Source: Megamerina dolium (lineage: Eukaryota > Arthropoda > Insecta > Diptera > Megamerinidae). From it: a stretch of 64,000 bases of DNA. Location: contig OY978527.1 in assembly GCA_963854835.1 (NCBI GenBank), positions 40,188,040-40,252,039 on the forward strand. Direction: 5' to 3'. A model generated the notes under the pieces. That model saw only the letters and a program-made list of their open reading frames with translations. It made no database searches and had not been told where the DNA came from. Within the stretch, counting starts at the first letter, position 1, and each line of letters opens with the position of its first letter. The position numbers and the translations under genes were made by a program. Below, piece after piece: positions 11,654 to 21,900 of this stretch.

Positions 11654-13749
11654 AAAAATTCGGAAAATTACATATATATTTTTGATTTTGCTTTTTTCCA
11701 CAAATATTTCCCTGAAAAATTCGATTAAAGTGTTGTACTTTTAGGAGAATGTACTAAATTCAGATATATATTATAGTTTTGAAAATATTGATTCCACAAC
11801 GAGTTACGAAAAAACTGTAAATTGTAACGAAAAATTGTAAAATATTATTCAATATTTGTACGAGTATAAGCAATTATATTCGGAAGTTCTCATACATTTT
11901 TTTGGACAGGCCGCATATATGTGTTCCATATATTTACATAATCTATTGTTCTTTGACTAGATCTTTCATTATTGTTCTTTTTTTAAAATTTTTTATTTTT
12001 ATAGACATATAGTAAGTAGCAAAAGAACTTGGAAATGCTAAGCACGTACATCGTATCATCGATGATTGATGCCCTGTGGAAATAATTTTGTAAATAATTA
12101 TCTAATAGGTTGTGGAGTTTATTTAAAATACAACCATCACTGAGGTGGTTGAAGCACAGAATTTGTGTGGGAGCTATGTATATAAAATAGTCAATTTGTA
12201 AAACTATTACAGATTGTAATAAGAATTTGTGTATTAAATTCAGCTATATTAGGTGTAGAATTAAAGAATTCACCACTAGATGAAATATCTGAATTCAATA
12301 CACTTGGAATAGGTTCAATAGATGGTGCCAAGGTGTTAGCCTACTGAAACTTTTATAACCGATTATTTATGATACTATGTGGACGAGTTAAAAGAACCAT
12401 GTGGCATATTTTTTTAACTCTACATTAAAAAAAATTAAATTAGCACAATTTTTTGCCAAATTTTTATTGAGATTTGCAAAACATAAAAAAAAAAACTAAA
12501 TTATAATCACATTATATTCAATATTAAATAATAGTCCATAAGTTTGTGATTATTGCCACATCTATATTGCTTTGAAATCAAAGTTTGTCTTTTATTTTCC
12601 AAGAATATATAGTATTCGTATAGATATTATCCAATTTAATGGATGGCAAAGAAAAAAAAATGTGTCTTATTAAACCTGTACTTACAGATTTGTTTATGAT
12701 AGTTTTATATTTTTGCTTAATAATCAAAATAAATTAATTATTTTCTATTGTCTTTAGCGAAAACTTCTAATACAGATGTTAAATCGAGGCTTCTGTTTAT
12801 ACATTAATCACCAATACAATAGAATAAAATGAAGAGAAATAGTAAAAAAAAAAAAGAATAAACTAAAATAAAAATAAATATATTTATTCTAAAATCTATT
12901 CATAAACACTTGTATAATACAAAACAATTCGAAACAAATTAAAAAAAAAAACAAACTGAAGAAAACCTGAAATTTATTTGTTTTTATTACCATTTTTATG
13001 CTAATATTTATAATTAATGATCACGTACAAAACCAGTCTGATAGTTGATATTGATAATACAGAAAAAAAAAACAAAACCTATTTGTATGAATTTGTTTAT
13101 AAACCGGCGCCAATTTTAAATCTGCTATATATTGGTTACAATAAAATATTCCATACAATACTCTAGCCGGTCTTACGCATATATGAGTACATAGCTACAT
13201 ATCTTTACTCAGATCAGTAGTAGGTGTCAACAAAAACAAGCAATCGATTTACTACATACATGCATTTTTGATTTTATTTGATCTAATTTGTTCAATTCTA
13301 GCAAGATATTATCATTTGAACTACTTGTTATTTTGGTATTTATGTTGTTATGTACAAGCATCTATGATATATGAAAATTGTTTGATTAGTTCATTGACCG
13401 TATCAACATTTAACGCATTCATTTCTTCCGAATAAAAACAAACAAAATTGTTCAGACAAACCTGTAGCCAAATTTTATTAATTTAGATTTACAAACGGTG
13501 TTAGGTTATGGGAATAAAGCAAATTCGAAAAAAAAACTGTGAAGCGAAAAAAATCGAAGCTATATCGACGGGGAACGATGATGCTGTAAGATGAAGCTGA
13601 AAAGATTTAGTGTATAATATTCACAATTCTTCTGATCGCAATGTGGCCGAGCTTTGACACGAATGAATGAAATTTGAGAGAACAATGGCCCAGCTAAGAA
13701 AGGTGTAGAGGTATATACCCCCTTGGCTAGAAGACCTTGCCTTATCATA
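11654..13749. other. AT-rich intergenic DNA
   Basis: Long AT-rich stretch with many A runs. The minus frame at 13,560-13,748 has a protein-like stretch (RVKARPHCDQKNCEYY) that I do not recognise. Nothing else stands out. Confidence 0.5.
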
Positions 13750-14575
13750 TTAATTTTGCAAAGCAGTCATTTCCCAACTTGAAAGGCCAAGCAACATTTT
13801 TCAGAAATTGAAGAACCAATTACCATAAAAACACAATAAATTGTTATAAAAGAAAGAAATACTATTGGAATGATAGTAAATATGCTCTCGGGCATATGTC
13901 CGCCACGGTTAGGTGTTACATGCTCCATTCGATCAGTCCAATTTTTTATCACTTTTTCCAATAAATCTGGTCATATTATGTCAATGATGGCTTGAATATT
14001 GTTTTAAAATGCTTCAAGAGTTGCTGGTTTGTCGGCATAAACCAATGAATAAAACATGACCCCATAATAAGTAGTTAAGAGGCGTTAAATCACACGAACG
14101 AGAAGGCCAATAAACAGGACCGCCTATGGAAAGAAAATTGTCTCCAAATTGATTTTGCAATAACTCGATTGTTGCACGATTATTGTGGAAACAAAAAGTC
14201 CGTTAGCATGGCTCAATAACGCTCGCTATTTATGGCCATTTACATTTATTTAACGGCAGCTCCTTCCTCATTTAGAAAGAAATAAGGAACGATGATTATG
14301 CGCCAGACCGGTGTAAACCACAACAAATAGCCAATTTTAATTGATGTAAGGGTGATTCAATGACAGCTTCAGGATTGTCTTTGCTCCATACACGACAATT
14401 TTGTTTATTAACGTAATCGTTCAACCAGAAATTATGCCCACCATAAAATGGGCGAATTGCTCTATGAACTTCGCGAACAGAATTATTATTTTTGATAATA
14501 AAATTCCACAATTTGGAAGCGTTGTTCTGGCGTTAAACGCTTCATGATGCAATGACAAATCTTAACACAGTTTGA
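13750..14575 (-). mobile_element. DD41D (rosa-like) mariner with internal deletion
   Basis: On the minus strand a transposase starts at an ATG near 14,545 (MKRLTPEQRFQIVEFYYQ) and, after a frameshift, continues NNNSVREVHRAIRPFYGGHN, then jumps straight to FWLNDYVNKQNCRVW. In related copies these blocks are separated by the rest of the DNA-binding region and the first catalytic Asp, so an internal deletion is clear. The C-terminal block VIKNWTDRMEHVTPNRGGH lies at about 13,900-13,960. Inverted-repeat ends were not found. Non-functional. Confidence 0.75.
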
Positions 14576-15388
14576 CAATTCTCATCTATCATCTGTCATC
14601 TGAAAGATCTCATGCAGCAAAAAAAAAAAAAAAAATCAACCCGTTACAAATGTTGTTGAGATTTTGTGAGTCTGACGGCGAATATTTCGCAAAATTTAAG
14701 AAAGCAGAATTATTTGAGATTTTACATTTCATTGACTGTGTAATCATTGAACTCGATAACCAGTTTATGAGACAACTCTTGTAAAAAATCTCAAACCAGA
14801 GACTGAGAAAATTTAGTATAATTTGCTATATTTTATCAACATCATCGGGATATGATTTTCAGGAAATAGTTGAACTAGAAGGAAATTAAAGAAAATGCTC
14901 ATCAAAGTTGACTAAATAAAATTTTTAACAAAATCCGGGAACAGTGTTTTTAGAAAAACAAAAGAAGGCCGACTGCCAAAAATGTACAAAATTATGAACG
15001 AAATTATGGACGAAATTATCTCATACAAATGTATATTTTTGCATGAACATGTAAAATTATAGATCTGAAGCTCGGCCGATACGAGCATATAAAAATTGGC
15101 TTTGTTGGATTTCGACAGCATGTCTTTCTACATGTCACAGGGCGGGGTATATAAGGTATATAAGGTATATAATTTTCATGCATTTAGCTGAATTTACTAA
15201 TTTCGACATGGCAACTCCGTTAAAAATTGGCATTTGGTTGCTATGGTGAATGGTGATTTGCATTGACAGTAAGAAGAAGAAAAGAAATTAAAATAATGAA
15301 AAAAACGCAACAAGAGAAGTAAGCTATTTTTGTTACAATATATATGCAATTATGTATATTAACAAAACTATTTTTTTTTCTTTTTTAG
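14576..15388. other. AT-rich spacer
   Basis: No gene recognised. Two tandem TATATAAGG repeats at about 15,150-15,170. A T-rich tract ending in AG (15,369-15,387) directly precedes the Myb-like frame and could be a splice acceptor. Confidence 0.45.
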
Positions 15389-15565
15389 ATGGCAGAAAGC
15401 AACCATCGAAAAGTCTGGTGTACCAGCGATGAAATCAAGTTGTTGGACTTGTGGGTTGAACGGGCCGGAGATTTGCGTCGCACCAGACGCAATCTGCATA
15501 TATATGCAGATATATTGCATGGACGTCGTGCTCCCAAAATGACAAACTCCGGTCCTTAAAAGGCA
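15389..15565 (+). pseudogene. Myb/SANT-like DNA-binding fragment, Harbinger-type
   Basis: An ATG right after a polypyrimidine-AG tract opens a 58-codon frame: KVWCTSDEIKLLDLWVERA, then DLRRTRRNLHIYADI. The Trp spacing and the DLR...R.N.HIY block resemble the Myb/SANT-like trihelix protein that accompanies PIF/Harbinger transposases (family knowledge). The frame ends early, so it is a fragment. A transposase-like piece lies head-on downstream, on the other strand, at 15,610-15,805. Confidence 0.5.
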
Positions 15566-15609
15566 CAATTTATGAATTGAGACCAAATAAAAATTATTGT
15601 TTAAACTTA

Positions 15610-15805
15610 CGAATTTCCAAATCTCCCGTAGGTCTGGCTGAGCAATTGCAATCCCGGCTCGTAGTATTGCGTTACAATCTAATATAGCTTTTAGTTGCAT
15701 TGTATTATTCTATAATTTATTTAATAGCAATAGAATTTTTTCATTAAATTGCTGTTGATTTTCTAAAAATAGCAAAACCGCCAATAAAATTTTTCTTTTA
15801 TCCAT
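15610..15805 (-). pseudogene. Possible Harbinger transposase N-terminal exon, broken
   Basis: The minus-strand ATG at 15,805 opens MDKRKILLAVLLFLENQ and reaches a stop at 15,710. In the next frame it continues QLKAILDCNAILRAGIAIAQ and LREIWKF, ending at a GTAAGT that could be a 5' splice site. The Leu/Glu-rich N-terminus and the convergent Myb-like frame suggest a PIF/Harbinger relic. Neither the catalytic domain nor clear element ends were found, so the call is tentative. Confidence 0.4.
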
Positions 15806-18066
15806 TTTAATTTGACTATTTTCAAGACTTCAAAATCAGATGTCTAAATGCACAAAGTTGTCGTCTGTCACTGTGAATTTCAAATGTGCATTTATGCTTC
15901 TTAATGCAAATTAATTTTGTTCGTCTGTCTAGGCTATTAGACCTAGATGACAGCCTTAATTTGCATTAACAGCATGAAATTAATGTGCATTTATATTGAA
16001 TTTAGCTATTTCAATATGGTAATACTGTAATACTGGTACTGGTATATTGTAATACTGGTACTGGTAATAAGTGAAGTTAAATAAAAACGAAAAGTAATAA
16101 GTAATCGACGAAGATGTGTTATTTTAACCATTTTAAGATAAAATAACGAATAATAAATTAAAAATGCTTTCATTTTAATTAAAATTTGGTTTAGTACCAA
16201 CAGCGCAACTACCAATCATAATTTCTGATGTTCCCTGAAAAAGTCCCGTAACCTCGCATCGACTATGCATTTATCTTTGTTTCTTTCTTATTTTTCTTCT
16301 ATCAAAAAATTTTCATTTTGCTAATATCACGATGATTTTAAAATATTTACAATGAATTTACATTCTACAAAAATTCGTTTTTTGTGTAGAAATATCATTC
16401 AAAAACTGGCTTGATACTCGATAATCACTGTAAATACTCATATTGTACTCATATTTTAATTTTAAAATTCAACTTTCATGATAAATAATAATTAAAGAAT
16501 TACGGAATAGGAAATTGTTTAAAAATTGTATTACAACAATTATTTACACCATTTTTGACCAGCAGTTGTATACTATCTTTCCAAGTGATGTGTAAATTGT
16601 AATGGCAGCGCAGTGTAATTTATAACCCTAGTTCGAAATAAAAAGCAAAACCAAAATGCTGTTAAAAGGTCTCAGTGTTGATGTAATCAATTCGATACAA
16701 TCAATTTAATTCAATATATATACAATGTATGTAAATTCTCATTGAAATTAAAATTAATTAATGAACAATGCAGTTTACCTTATACATTAATTACAACTTT
16801 TCGCATGATCTATAAGCTTCGTATATTTTCTACTAGATTACTTCAATTCACCTGTAAGTATCAAACAGAATGCATATTTATTTATAATTTGGGAATTAAC
16901 CTAATCAGATCATTTATAAAACATTGTTGCTTTCAATTATGAGTGCGTACGATGCGATAGAAGTAGACACTTTCGTTAGATTAAGGCTAAGCAAACCAAA
17001 TGCAAAAGAATACTTAAGAATATGAAAACTTGTATTTGAACATTTGAAATGTATTCGAATGTATTCGTTTTGATGTTATGCAATCACACACAAAATCACA
17101 AACAAAAATATATCGTATCGAATTATCGATTTGTAGGGTAATATTCGAATACCATGTCATGTTCTCGTTCACCCAACACTAACTACTACAACATCTCCAT
17201 TTGAACTTGACCTTAGTAGAAGTTAGTGTTTTGCAATTGAGTAATTTATTACTATTATTTACAAATTACTTATGTAGGTGGAAGCTTAAAAATCTTCTAT
17301 TAAACATGTTTACACAAATCAGATAATTAATGTTCAATAATCATAGAACATATGTATATGTGGTAGACGTATTTGTAATTGTATACACATATATTTTTTT
17401 ATTTAAAATAAAAAATTCATAAAGCTGACAAATCTGAGCGTGATCCATACGTCATCGTATTGTTGTTGTCATTGCCATCGTAGGAACATCGCGCTATAAA
17501 ACAGGTAAAACCACTTAATCAACTAATGCAGAACGCGTACTATTGTGGTTGGTCCAAAAACAAACAAGAAAGAAATAAAAAAAAATAACAAAAATATACA
17601 AATATCATAATTCGTTTATTATTTATTTTTATTTTTACATACATCACACATACACATCATGCTATCAAGTAGTTGCTTGTATGTATTGTCAAAGAAGTAA
17701 TAGTTTGCCTATTTTTAACGATTGAGCCGAGCAAATGGTATGAAAAAATTAGTATCAATTTAGGAATTTAGTACCTAAATGATTTATATAGAAATATTCA
17801 TACCAAATTGATTGTCATAAGATGTTTATTACATTTATTTTCAGCGAATCGGCCGGCAAAATACTAAATGGGCTTTAAAATTTCTTAATTGTCATATTTT
17901 GGGCTGCCGAACTCGATTCGCATATTAACTACTATGGAGGTTGGCGGCAAGAATATACGTAACATCAATAAAAACAACAAAATATGTTCCAATATGCTCG
18001 GTTAAAATCGACTTCTGTGTACGCTACGCTTTGCTCCGTTTGTCGAAGTTTAATATTTATCAGATT
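15806..18066. other. AT-rich intergenic DNA with an inverted repeat
   Basis: TTAATGCAAATTAA at 15,901-15,914 is perfectly inverted at 15,956-15,969. GTACTGGTA-type short repeats occur at 16,030-16,070. No coding signal to 18,066. Confidence 0.5.
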
Positions 18067-18081
18067 AGTGAAAATTCTTAA
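18067..18081. repeat. Target-site duplication of SINE copy 1, 3' side
   Basis: AGTGAAAATTCTTAA, matched with one difference by AGTGGAAATTCTTAA at 18,449-18,463. Confidence 0.75.
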
Positions 18082-18448
18082 AAAAAAAAAAATAAATATG
18101 TGGTACTTAAAGCTCCGAAGGACTCATTTGCCGAGTTTCTCTTCCATTACTGTTGTGCGTGTTAAATTTGGGACAATATTAGAAGGGACCTACTCATTTT
18201 AGACGGTTCCGAACGGCAGAACCCTTGTGACATCACTTTTTCTGAGCTTTGTCACAGAGTTCTTTTAGAAGCTTTTTCATAGCAAGTTGTTACTGTCGGA
18301 AGAATTGCCAATTGCTTGCCGACAGGTGGGTACCATTCAAAAGAAAAATCTTTTCGATATTAAATTTGTTATGCATCAGCCGGGGATTGAACCTCGACCT
18401 ACATATCAGAAGGCCAACACACTAACCACTGAGCTACGGCACCCACCC
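18082..18448 (-). mobile_element. tRNA-derived SINE, copy 1
   Basis: The minus-strand 5' end is tRNA-like: GGGTGCCGTAGCTCAGTGG with an A box at 18,436-18,426, and GGTTCAATCCC as B box at 18,393-18,383. Box starts are 43 nt apart, as in a tRNA gene. The anticodon-loop region reads CTTCTGA, which would fit a TCT (Arg-type) origin; that is a guess. A tRNA-unrelated body of about 280 bp follows, then a T-rich 3' end. It is flanked by a 15-bp direct repeat with one mismatch. The body is shared with copy 2 at 34,156. Confidence 0.85.
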
Positions 18449-18463
18449 AGTGGAAATTCTTAA
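18449..18463. repeat. Target-site duplication of SINE copy 1, 5' side
   Basis: AGTGGAAATTCTTAA; see partner at 18,067-18,081. Confidence 0.75.
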
Positions 18464-18872
18464 GCTTATTAAAACTCACATCTATAAGCATATGTGTACA
18501 TATTTACATATGTATATGATTTAGGTAACTAAATAATACTACATTATGATTCCCGAAACTGAAACCACCATAACTGAATATAGGGTTAGCATAGTATACA
18601 AAAAAAAAAAAAAAAAGAGAATAAGAAAAAACAAAAAGCAACATATCCAAAAAATTATCAACGTAAGCAATAAAAAAAAAAAAAGCAATAATGTGTTTAT
18701 GAAATTACGGGAGACGTTGAGTGTTCGTATGTTGAGACGAATCATTTTCCTCCGATTAGGATGATTCGCAGCTACTTACTTACTTTAGCTGCTACTGTTG
18801 TTGTCAAGATGTATTATTAGCATGCGTATTGTTCTAACTATTCCGACTACACAGACTATTGCTTACGAATTC
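18464..18872. other. Upstream region of the Gly-rich gene
   Basis: AT-rich with A runs at 18,601 and 18,672. It should contain the regulatory DNA of the gene that follows, but I see no specific site beyond the TATA box listed next. Confidence 0.4.
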
Positions 18873-18880
18873 TATAAAAG
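18873..18880 (+). promoter_or_regulatory. TATA box of the Gly-rich secreted protein gene
   Basis: TATAAAAG, 49 nt before the ATG at 18,922. A start site about 30 nt downstream (near 18,903) would give a leader of about 20 nt, usual for highly expressed fly structural-protein genes. Confidence 0.7.
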
Positions 18881-18921
18881 CACACGTTCACATTATATTG
18901 CAAAACAAATTCTTATCAACC

Positions 18922-21900
18922 ATGAGACAAGCTGCAGTATTGGAATTAATTACAATCGGATTGGCTTTATGCCATGGTAAATACAAAATGCTTAAAATTA
19001 AAATTGTGAATTATACTTTGTGAGAAAGAAAACATATTCTAATGTGACTTTATCCTAGTTACGTCGACATTAACCACTTTTGGAAAGCCTACAAGTCGTC
19101 CAATTACTGGATCTCTTGGCTTGGGTATTGGCGGTGAAGCTACAGCCGATTCTAAAGCTAGTGCGAGTTCAGGTGCATCACTTGGCTTAGGACTAGGCGT
19201 TGGCGGTATAGGAGCTGGGATTGGTGGTAGTGCTGGTGGACATGGTGGCTCTTATAGTGGTTCTCATGGTGGTTCTGGTGCTGCTGGTATCGGAGCTGGT
19301 ATTGGCGGAATTGGTGCTGGAATTGGCGCAGGAATAGGTGCTGGCAAGGGGTCTAGTGGTGGTGCTGGTGCTGAAATTGGTGCCGGATCACATGCTGACG
19401 CTGGTGCAAATGCCGGTGCTGGAATCGGAGCTGGTATTGGCGGAATTGGTGCTGGAATTGGCGCAGGTATAGGTGCTGGCAAGGGATCTAGTGGTGCATA
19501 TGGTGGATCTCATGGTGGTGCTGGTGCTGGAATTGGTGCCGGATCACATGCTGGTGCTGGAGAAAATGCCGCTGCTGGAATTGGTGCTGGTATTGGCGGA
19601 ATCGGAGCGGGAATTGGCGCAGGTTTAGGTGCTAGCAAGGGATCTAGTGGTGCATATGGTGGATCTCATGGTGGTGCTGGTGCTGGAATTGGTGCCGGAT
19701 CACATGCTGGTGCTGGAGCAAATGCCGGTGCTGGAATTGGCGCAGGTATAGGTGCTGGATCTCATGGTGGTGTTGGTGCCGGAATCGGTGTTGGACTAGG
19801 CGCTGGTGCTGGTGGTAAAGGATCAGCTGGCTCACATGGAGGTTCACATGGCGATGCAGGTACTAATGCTGGAGCTAATGCTGGTGTTGGTGCTGGAATC
19901 GGTGCTGGATTAGGCGCTGGTGCTGGTGGTAAAGGAACTGCTGGATCACAGGCAGGTTTACATAGCGGTGCAGGTGCTAATGCTGGAGCTAATGCTGGTG
20001 TTGGTGCCGGAATCGGTGCTGGACTAGCCTCTGGTGCTGGTGGTAAAGGATCAGCTGGCTCACATGGCGATGCAGCTGCTAATGCTGGAGCTAACGCTGG
20101 AGTTGGTGCCGGCATCGGTGCTGGATTAGGCGCTGGTGCTGGTGGTAAAGGAACTGCTGGCTATCATGGAGGTTCACATGGCGGTGCAGCTGCTAATGCT
20201 GGAGCTAATGCTGGTGTTGGTGCCGGAATCGGTGCTGGACTAGGCTCTGGTGCTGGTGGTAAAGGATCAGCTGGCTCACATGGAGGTTCACATGGCGGTG
20301 CAGGTGCTAATGCTGGAGCTAACGCTGGTGTTGGTGCCGGAATCGGTGCTGAATTAGGCGCTGGTGCTGGTGGTAAAGGAACTGCTGGCTATCATGGAGG
20401 TTCACATGGCGGTGCAGCTGCTAATGCTGGAGCTAATGCTGGTGTTGGTGCCGGAATCGGTTCTGGACTAGGCTCTGGTGCTGGTGGTAAAGGATCAGCT
20501 GGCTCACATGGAGGTTCACATGGCGGTGCAGGTGCTAATGCTGGTGTTGGCGCCGGAATCGGTGCTGGATTAGGCGCTGGTGCTGGTGGTAAAGGAACTG
20601 CCGGGTCACATGCAGGTTTACATAGCGGTGCTAATGCTGGAGCTAATGCTGGTGCTGGAGCCGGAATCGGTGCTGGATTAGGCGCTGGTGCTGGTGGTAA
20701 AGGATCAACAGGCTCACATGGAGTTTCACATAGCGGTGCAGGTGCTAATGCTGGAGCTAGTGCTGGTGTTGGTGCTGGAATCGGTGCTGGATTAGGCGCT
20801 GGTGCTGGTGGTAAAGGAACTGCTGGATCACAGGCAGGTTTACATAGCGGTGCAGGTGCTAATGCTGGAGCTAATGCTGGTGTTGGTGCCGGAATCGGTG
20901 CTGGACTAGGCTCTGGTGCTGGTGGTAAAGGATCAGCTGGCTCACATGGCGATGCAGCTGCTAATGCTGGAGCTAACGCTGGAGTTGGTGCCGGCATCGG
21001 TGCTGGATTAGGCGCTGGTGCTGGTGGTAAAGGAACTGCTGGCTATCATGGAGGTTCACATGGCGGTGCAGCTGCTAATGCTGGAGCTAATGCTGGTGTT
21101 GGTGCCGGAATCGGTGCTGGACTAGGCTCTGGTGCTGGTGGTAAAGGATCAGCTGGCTCACATGGAGGTTCACATGGCGGTGCAGGTGCTAATGCTGGAG
21201 CTAACGCTGGTGTTGGTGCCGGAATCAGTGCTGGATTAGGCGCTGGTGCTGGTGGTAAAGGAACTGCTGGCTATCATGGAGGTTCACATGGCGGTGCAGC
21301 TGCTAATGCTGGAGCTAATGCTGGTGTTGGTGCCGGAATCGGTTCTGGACTAGGCTCTGGTGCTGGTGGTAAAGGATCAGCTGGCTCACATGGAGGTTCA
21401 CATGGCGGTGCAGGTGCTAATGCTGGAGCTAACGCTGGTGTTGGTGCCGGAATCGGTGCTGGATTAGGCGCTGGTGCTGGTGGTAAAGGATCAGCTGGCT
21501 CACATGGAGGTTCACATGGCGGTGCAGGTGCTAATGCTGGAGCTAATGCTGGTGTTGGTGCCGGAATCGGTGGTGGACTAGGCTCTGGTGCTGGTGGTAA
21601 AGGATCAGCAGGCTCACATGCAGGTTTACATGGCGGTGCAGGTGCTAATGCTGGAGCTAATGCTGGTGTTGGTGCTGGAATCGGTGCTGGATTAGGCGCT
21701 GGTGCTGGTGGTAAAGGAACTGCTGGATCACATGCAGGTTTACATGGCGGTGCAGGTGCTAATGCTGGAGCTAATGCTGGTGTTGGTGCTGGAATCGGTG
21801 CTGGATTAGGCGCTGGTGCTGGTGGTAAAGGAACTGCTGGATCACATGGAGGTTCACATGGCGGTGCAGGTGCTAATGCTGGAGCTAATGCTGGTGTTGG

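Noticed and set aside
18383..18436. A functional tRNA gene
   Set aside because: The A and B boxes are good, but the anticodon and acceptor stems do not pair well, and the same head is attached to the same 280-bp body at 34.2 kb; it is a SINE.
19121..19123. A TTG at the left edge of the long exon as a possible start
   Set aside because: The frame continues upstream to a good splice acceptor at 19,058, and a signal-peptide exon with TATA box lies 82 bp further up.
20392..20997. Long minus-strand frame (201 codons, Pro/Ala-rich) and similar ones at 19,264-20,115
   Set aside because: These are mirror images of the GGT/GCT-rich repeat codons of the Gly-rich gene; they have no start context, signal peptide or splice support.
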